A stretch of DNA of 7,816 nucleotides from CANHEE01 sp043777755 (GTDB lineage: Bacteria; Bacteroidota; Bacteroidia; Chitinophagales; Saprospiraceae): positions 1-7,816 of the forward strand of contig JAYWHK010000239.1 of the NCBI GenBank assembly GCA_043777755.1, read 5' to 3'. The notes under the pieces are model-generated. The model was not told the DNA's origin. It ran no database searches and saw nothing but the letters and a program-made list of their open reading frames with translations. Shown here piece after piece: positions 5,909 to 7,816 of the stretch (positions are counted from its first letter, which is position 1; every line of letters starts with the position of its first letter). The translations under genes were made by a program, and so were the position numbers.

Positions 5909-5932
5909 TGCGACAGAAGTCGCCTTGACAAT
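5909..5932 (+). repeat. Small hairpin repeat before the thioredoxin-domain gene (copy 2)
   Basis: A perfect GCGAC (5910-5914) and GTCGC (5919-5923) stem with loop AGAA is followed by CTTGACAAT. It ends three bases before the ATG at 5936, so it would cover the ribosome-binding region of the mRNA. It matches the unit at 4706-4729 in loop end, right stem and tail. No Shine-Dalgarno sequence is visible. A weak promoter candidate, CAATTTTG, lies at 5884-5891. Confidence 0.45.
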
Positions 5933-5935
5933 TTT

Positions 5936-7363
5936 ATGAAATTTATAAAGTCTATTTTATTTTTATTTGCTTTAGCATTTTCAACAACGACTTTTGCTCA
6001 AAAAGGCTATGAAATCAAATTCAAATTGGCAAATTATGAAGGCAAAAGCGCAAAATTGGGTTTCCATTATGGAAATAAACAATACATAAAGGATTCTACT
6101 GCGGTAGATGCTGATGGTTGGCTGATTTTTAAAGGTGAAAAAGACCTTGAACCTGGCATTTATTTATTTATTATGCAGCCAAAAAATGTATATTTTGAGG
6201 TGTTGGTTAATCGTGGTGAGCAGCATTTTTCGATGGAATCTGATACAAAAGACATTCCTGCGAATATGAAAATCACAAATTCGCCTGACAATACGCTGTA
6301 TTATCAATACCTCAATGCAATGGCGACAAAAAGGGAAATTTCTTCAAAAATCAAAGAAGATTTGAAGAAAGCTATGCCTGATAAAAAAGCAGAATTAGAG
6401 AAAAATTTTAACTACAATGAAACAGAAATCGACCTTTATCAAAGGGATTTTATCAAAAAAAATGATAAAACATTTTCTGCAAAAATCATAAAAGCGTCAA
6501 AAGATATTGATTTGCCAAAATTTGAAGGCACTGAAAATGAAGTTCGTACAAAACGTTATTTTTGGTACAAAGAACACTTTTTTGACAATTATGACATGGG
6601 CGACGAGCGTATGATTCGCACGCCGCTGATGTTTAATCGAGTCGATTATTTGGTAACGAAATTGGCGGTACAAGCACCTGATTCTATCAATATGGAGCTT
6701 GATAAGATTTTGGAAAAAGTACGTCCTGCACAAGATGCGTTTAAATTTATCGTGACGCATTATTTGAATTTTTATGCCAAATCTGAAATCATTGGTCACG
6801 ATGGCATTTATGTTCATTTGGCAAAAAAATACTACGAAACAGGGCAAACGCCTTGGGTAAATAAAGATCAGTTGGAAAAAATCATCGAAAATGCCAATTC
6901 GCTCTACCCTACGCTTTTGGGACAAATGGCAAAACCTCTTTCTTTGCAGTTGCGTGATGGAAAGACCGTCAATCTTTACGATATCAATTCACCTTACACG
7001 ATTTTGATGTTTTGGGCACCAGATTGTGGTCACTGCAAGGAAGAAATGCCAGATGTGATTGATTTTTACAATAAATGGAAAAGCAAAGGCGTTTATTTGT
7101 TAGGTATTTGCAACCGTTTTGATGCAGATAAAATTCCAGAATGTTGGCAATTTATGGACGAGCGTCCTGGTATGAAATTTCCAGTTGGCGTAGATACTTA
7201 CTTAAAATCCAACAGCCAAACCAATTATTATGTAAAGTCCACGCCAATGGTTTTTATTTTGGATAAAGATAAAAAAATCATTATGAAAAAAATAAATCCT
7301 AAAAAATTGGACGAAGTAATGACAGAATTGATTGAAATTGAGAAAGAAAAAGAGAAGAAATAA
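5936..7363 (+). CDS. Secreted DUF4369 / TlpA-like thioredoxin-domain protein
   Basis: This 475-residue exported protein begins with a Sec signal peptide (MKFIKSILFLFALAFSTTTFA, cleavage likely after Ala21), so it acts in the periplasm. Residues about 25-120 form a beta-rich region resembling DUF4369, common at the N-terminus of Bacteroidota TlpA-like proteins. A helical, charged middle part (about 125-330) follows. The C-terminal thioredoxin fold (about 331-465) has FWAPDCGHCKEEMP with redox pair Cys364/Cys367 and the cis-proline motif STPMVF (Pro437). Such proteins act as thiol-disulfide oxidoreductases, often reductants in envelope protein or cytochrome maturation; the partner here is unknown. 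Two extra Cys (392, 403) lie inside the fold and could form another disulfide. The tail is a run of Glu and Lys. It follows metF after a terminator, so it is transcribed separately. Confidence 0.88.
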   Translation: MKFIKSILFLFALAFSTTTFAQKGYEIKFKLANYEGKSAKLGFHYGNKQYIKDSTAVDADGWLIFKGEKDLEPGIYLFIMQPKNVYFEVLVNRGEQHFSMESDTKDIPANMKITNSPDNTLYYQYLNAMATKREISSKIKEDLKKAMPDKKAELEKNFNYNETEIDLYQRDFIKKNDKTFSAKIIKASKDIDLPKFEGTENEVRTKRYFWYKEHFFDNYDMGDERMIRTPLMFNRVDYLVTKLAVQAPDSINMELDKILEKVRPAQDAFKFIVTHYLNFYAKSEIIGHDGIYVHLAKKYYETGQTPWVNKDQLEKIIENANSLYPTLLGQMAKPLSLQLRDGKTVNLYDINSPYTILMFWAPDCGHCKEEMPDVIDFYNKWKSKGVYLLGICNRFDADKIPECWQFMDERPGMKFPVGVDTYLKSNSQTNYYVKSTPMVFILDKDKKIIMKKINPKKLDEVMTELIEIEKEKEKK

Positions 7364-7369
7364 GACCAG

Positions 7370-7439
7370 CCTCTCCTCCAAAGGAGTCCTTCGTGACTAA
7401 ATCCTCTCTCCCAAGAGTCCTTCGTGACCAAAGGAGAGG
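7370..7439. repeat. Repeat-rich palindromic unit after the thioredoxin-domain gene
   Basis: CCTCTCCT (7370-7377) and AGGAGAGG (7432-7439) form perfect outer arms. Inside, GAGTCCTTCGTGAC occurs twice, at 7384-7397 and 7415-7428, with a 31-base period. CTCC/GGAG pairings give further small stems. The unit starts six bases after the stop codon and may act as a transcript end, but no T run follows. It looks like an intergenic palindromic repeat of the REP type. Confidence 0.6.
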
Positions 7440-7457
7440 ACTTATTGTGCTGTTGTA

Positions 7458-7532
7458 TTACGTTAGCTTGGTTTTGTCATTAGGAATATTCTAATCAAAA
7501 ACGTTTTTAATAACAAAACCGCAATAACGTAA
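7458..7532. repeat. Long imperfect palindrome with two arm pairs
   Basis: TTACGTTA (7458-7465) pairs with TAACGTAA (7525-7532). After a 4 x 4 internal loop, GGTTTTGTCATT (7470-7481) pairs with AATAACAAAACC (7509-7520) at 11 of 12 positions. The tip contains GAATATTC and AAAAACGTTTTT, each self-complementary. TTTTGTCATT is shared with the left end of the next element at 7541. No coding frame is visible here. Confidence 0.6.
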
Positions 7533-7540
7533 ACCTACTC

Positions 7541-7649
7541 TTTTTTGTCATTTCGTAGCTTTAGCGGAGAAATCTCACACTACGATTGCCATTTAGAGAG
7601 AACCCGCGGGCGAGATTCCACGTGCTTCGCACTCTGAATGACAAAAAAA
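7541..7649. repeat. MITE-like element with TTTTGTCATT terminal inverted repeats
   Basis: The left end TTTTTTGTCATT (7541-7552) and right end AATGACAAAAAA (7637-7648) are perfect 12-bp inverted repeats. Further in, AATCTC (7571-7576) pairs with GAGATT (7612-7617), flanked by a degenerate arm (GTAGC.TTAGCGGAG against CGTGCTTCGCAC). The centre holds CCCGCGGG (7603-7610). Palindromic units with TTGTCATTTCG ends and an internal AGAAATCTC/GAGATT pair are, from memory, common between genes of many Bacteroidota. It carries no gene and would have to be moved by an enzyme encoded elsewhere. An A/T-rich 160 bases follow to the window edge. Confidence 0.7.
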
Positions 7650-7677
7650 GTGTGAATTTTACAATAGTTTTCTATTG

Positions 7678-7816
7678 TTATTGATTAGCCAACACTGGTT
7701 TCACATTATCACTTAAAACTTTATACTCGATGTTCCAGTTTTCTAAAAACAGAACATTTTTAAAAAATTTAAAAAATAATATTTTAATTTATAATAAAAT
7801 ATCAATTTTTTATTTT
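7678..7816 (-). CDS. Possible 3' end of a minus-strand gene (partial, doubtful)
   Basis: On the minus strand one frame is open from the window edge to TAA at 7678-7680, about 45 codons. Its end reads FLENWNIEYKVLSDNVKPV and LANQ, which looks protein-like. The part nearest the edge is almost only Lys, Phe, Leu and Ile codons, as expected of noncoding AT-rich DNA read by chance. I recognise no family. A 7-bp hairpin with a TTTT loop (7661-7678) lies at its 3' end without a good T run on the minus strand. It is kept only because the window edge cuts it. Confidence 0.17.

Noticed and set aside
6497..6925. 142-codon minus-strand frame inside the thioredoxin-domain gene
   Set aside because: It is antisense to a clearly coding region and its composition mirrors that region; no promoter or family motif is seen.
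7384..7428. CRISPR-like direct repeats
   Set aside because: Only two 14-base copies with a 17-base gap, no array and no cas genes; they lie inside a palindromic unit.
1..7816. Defence system, toxin-antitoxin pair or prophage module
   Set aside because: No protein in either strand shows motifs of such systems; the genes are metabolic, transport, redox or transposase remnants.

Overview
The window is AT-rich DNA that looks chromosomal and most likely comes from a member of the Bacteroidota. Three things point there. Several genes are preceded by the phylum's TAnnTTTG minus-7 promoter box, with a well-spaced TTTG minus-33 box before metF. A secreted DUF4369-type protein with a TlpA-like thioredoxin domain is present. 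Recognisable ribosome binding sites are nearly absent. The order or genus cannot be fixed from the sequence.

Layout. Positions 1-800 hold insertion-sequence debris: an IS3-family OrfA with a premature end, a short frameshifted piece of OrfB, and, fused directly to it, the C-terminal quarter of a DDE transposase from a different family (IS4 superfamily). A strong bidirectional terminator (811-858) separates this from a minus-strand gene for an E1-like sulfur-carrier adenylyltransferase of the MoeB/ThiF type with a C-terminal rhodanese domain (904-1956). A very AT-rich gap of about 570 bases follows. It contains a plus-strand promoter box, a long hairpin and a clean intrinsic terminator, which together could define a small RNA of about 170 nt (2363-2530). 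Next is a two-gene minus-strand operon (2609-4515): a Gfo/Idh/MocA-family NAD(P)-dependent oxidoreductase whose 3' end overlaps the start of a TauE/SafE-family membrane transporter by 19 bases. Divergent to it, behind a textbook promoter and a structured 5' untranslated region, lies metF (methylenetetrahydrofolate reductase, 4771-5727) with its own terminator. A secreted thioredoxin-fold protein follows (5936-7363). The last 450 bases hold three successive palindromic repeat units and possibly the very end of a minus-strand gene.

How the genes relate. Three genes touch sulfur chemistry (ThiF/MoeB-rhodanese, TauE/SafE, MetF). They sit on different strands and in different transcription units, so this is a loose neighbourhood and not a demonstrated pathway. 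The only clear operon is the oxidoreductase-transporter pair. I see no defence system, CRISPR array, phage module, tRNA or rRNA. The least explained parts are the noncoding ones: the candidate small RNA, the hairpin motif shared by the metF and thioredoxin-gene leaders, and the cluster of palindromic elements at the right end.
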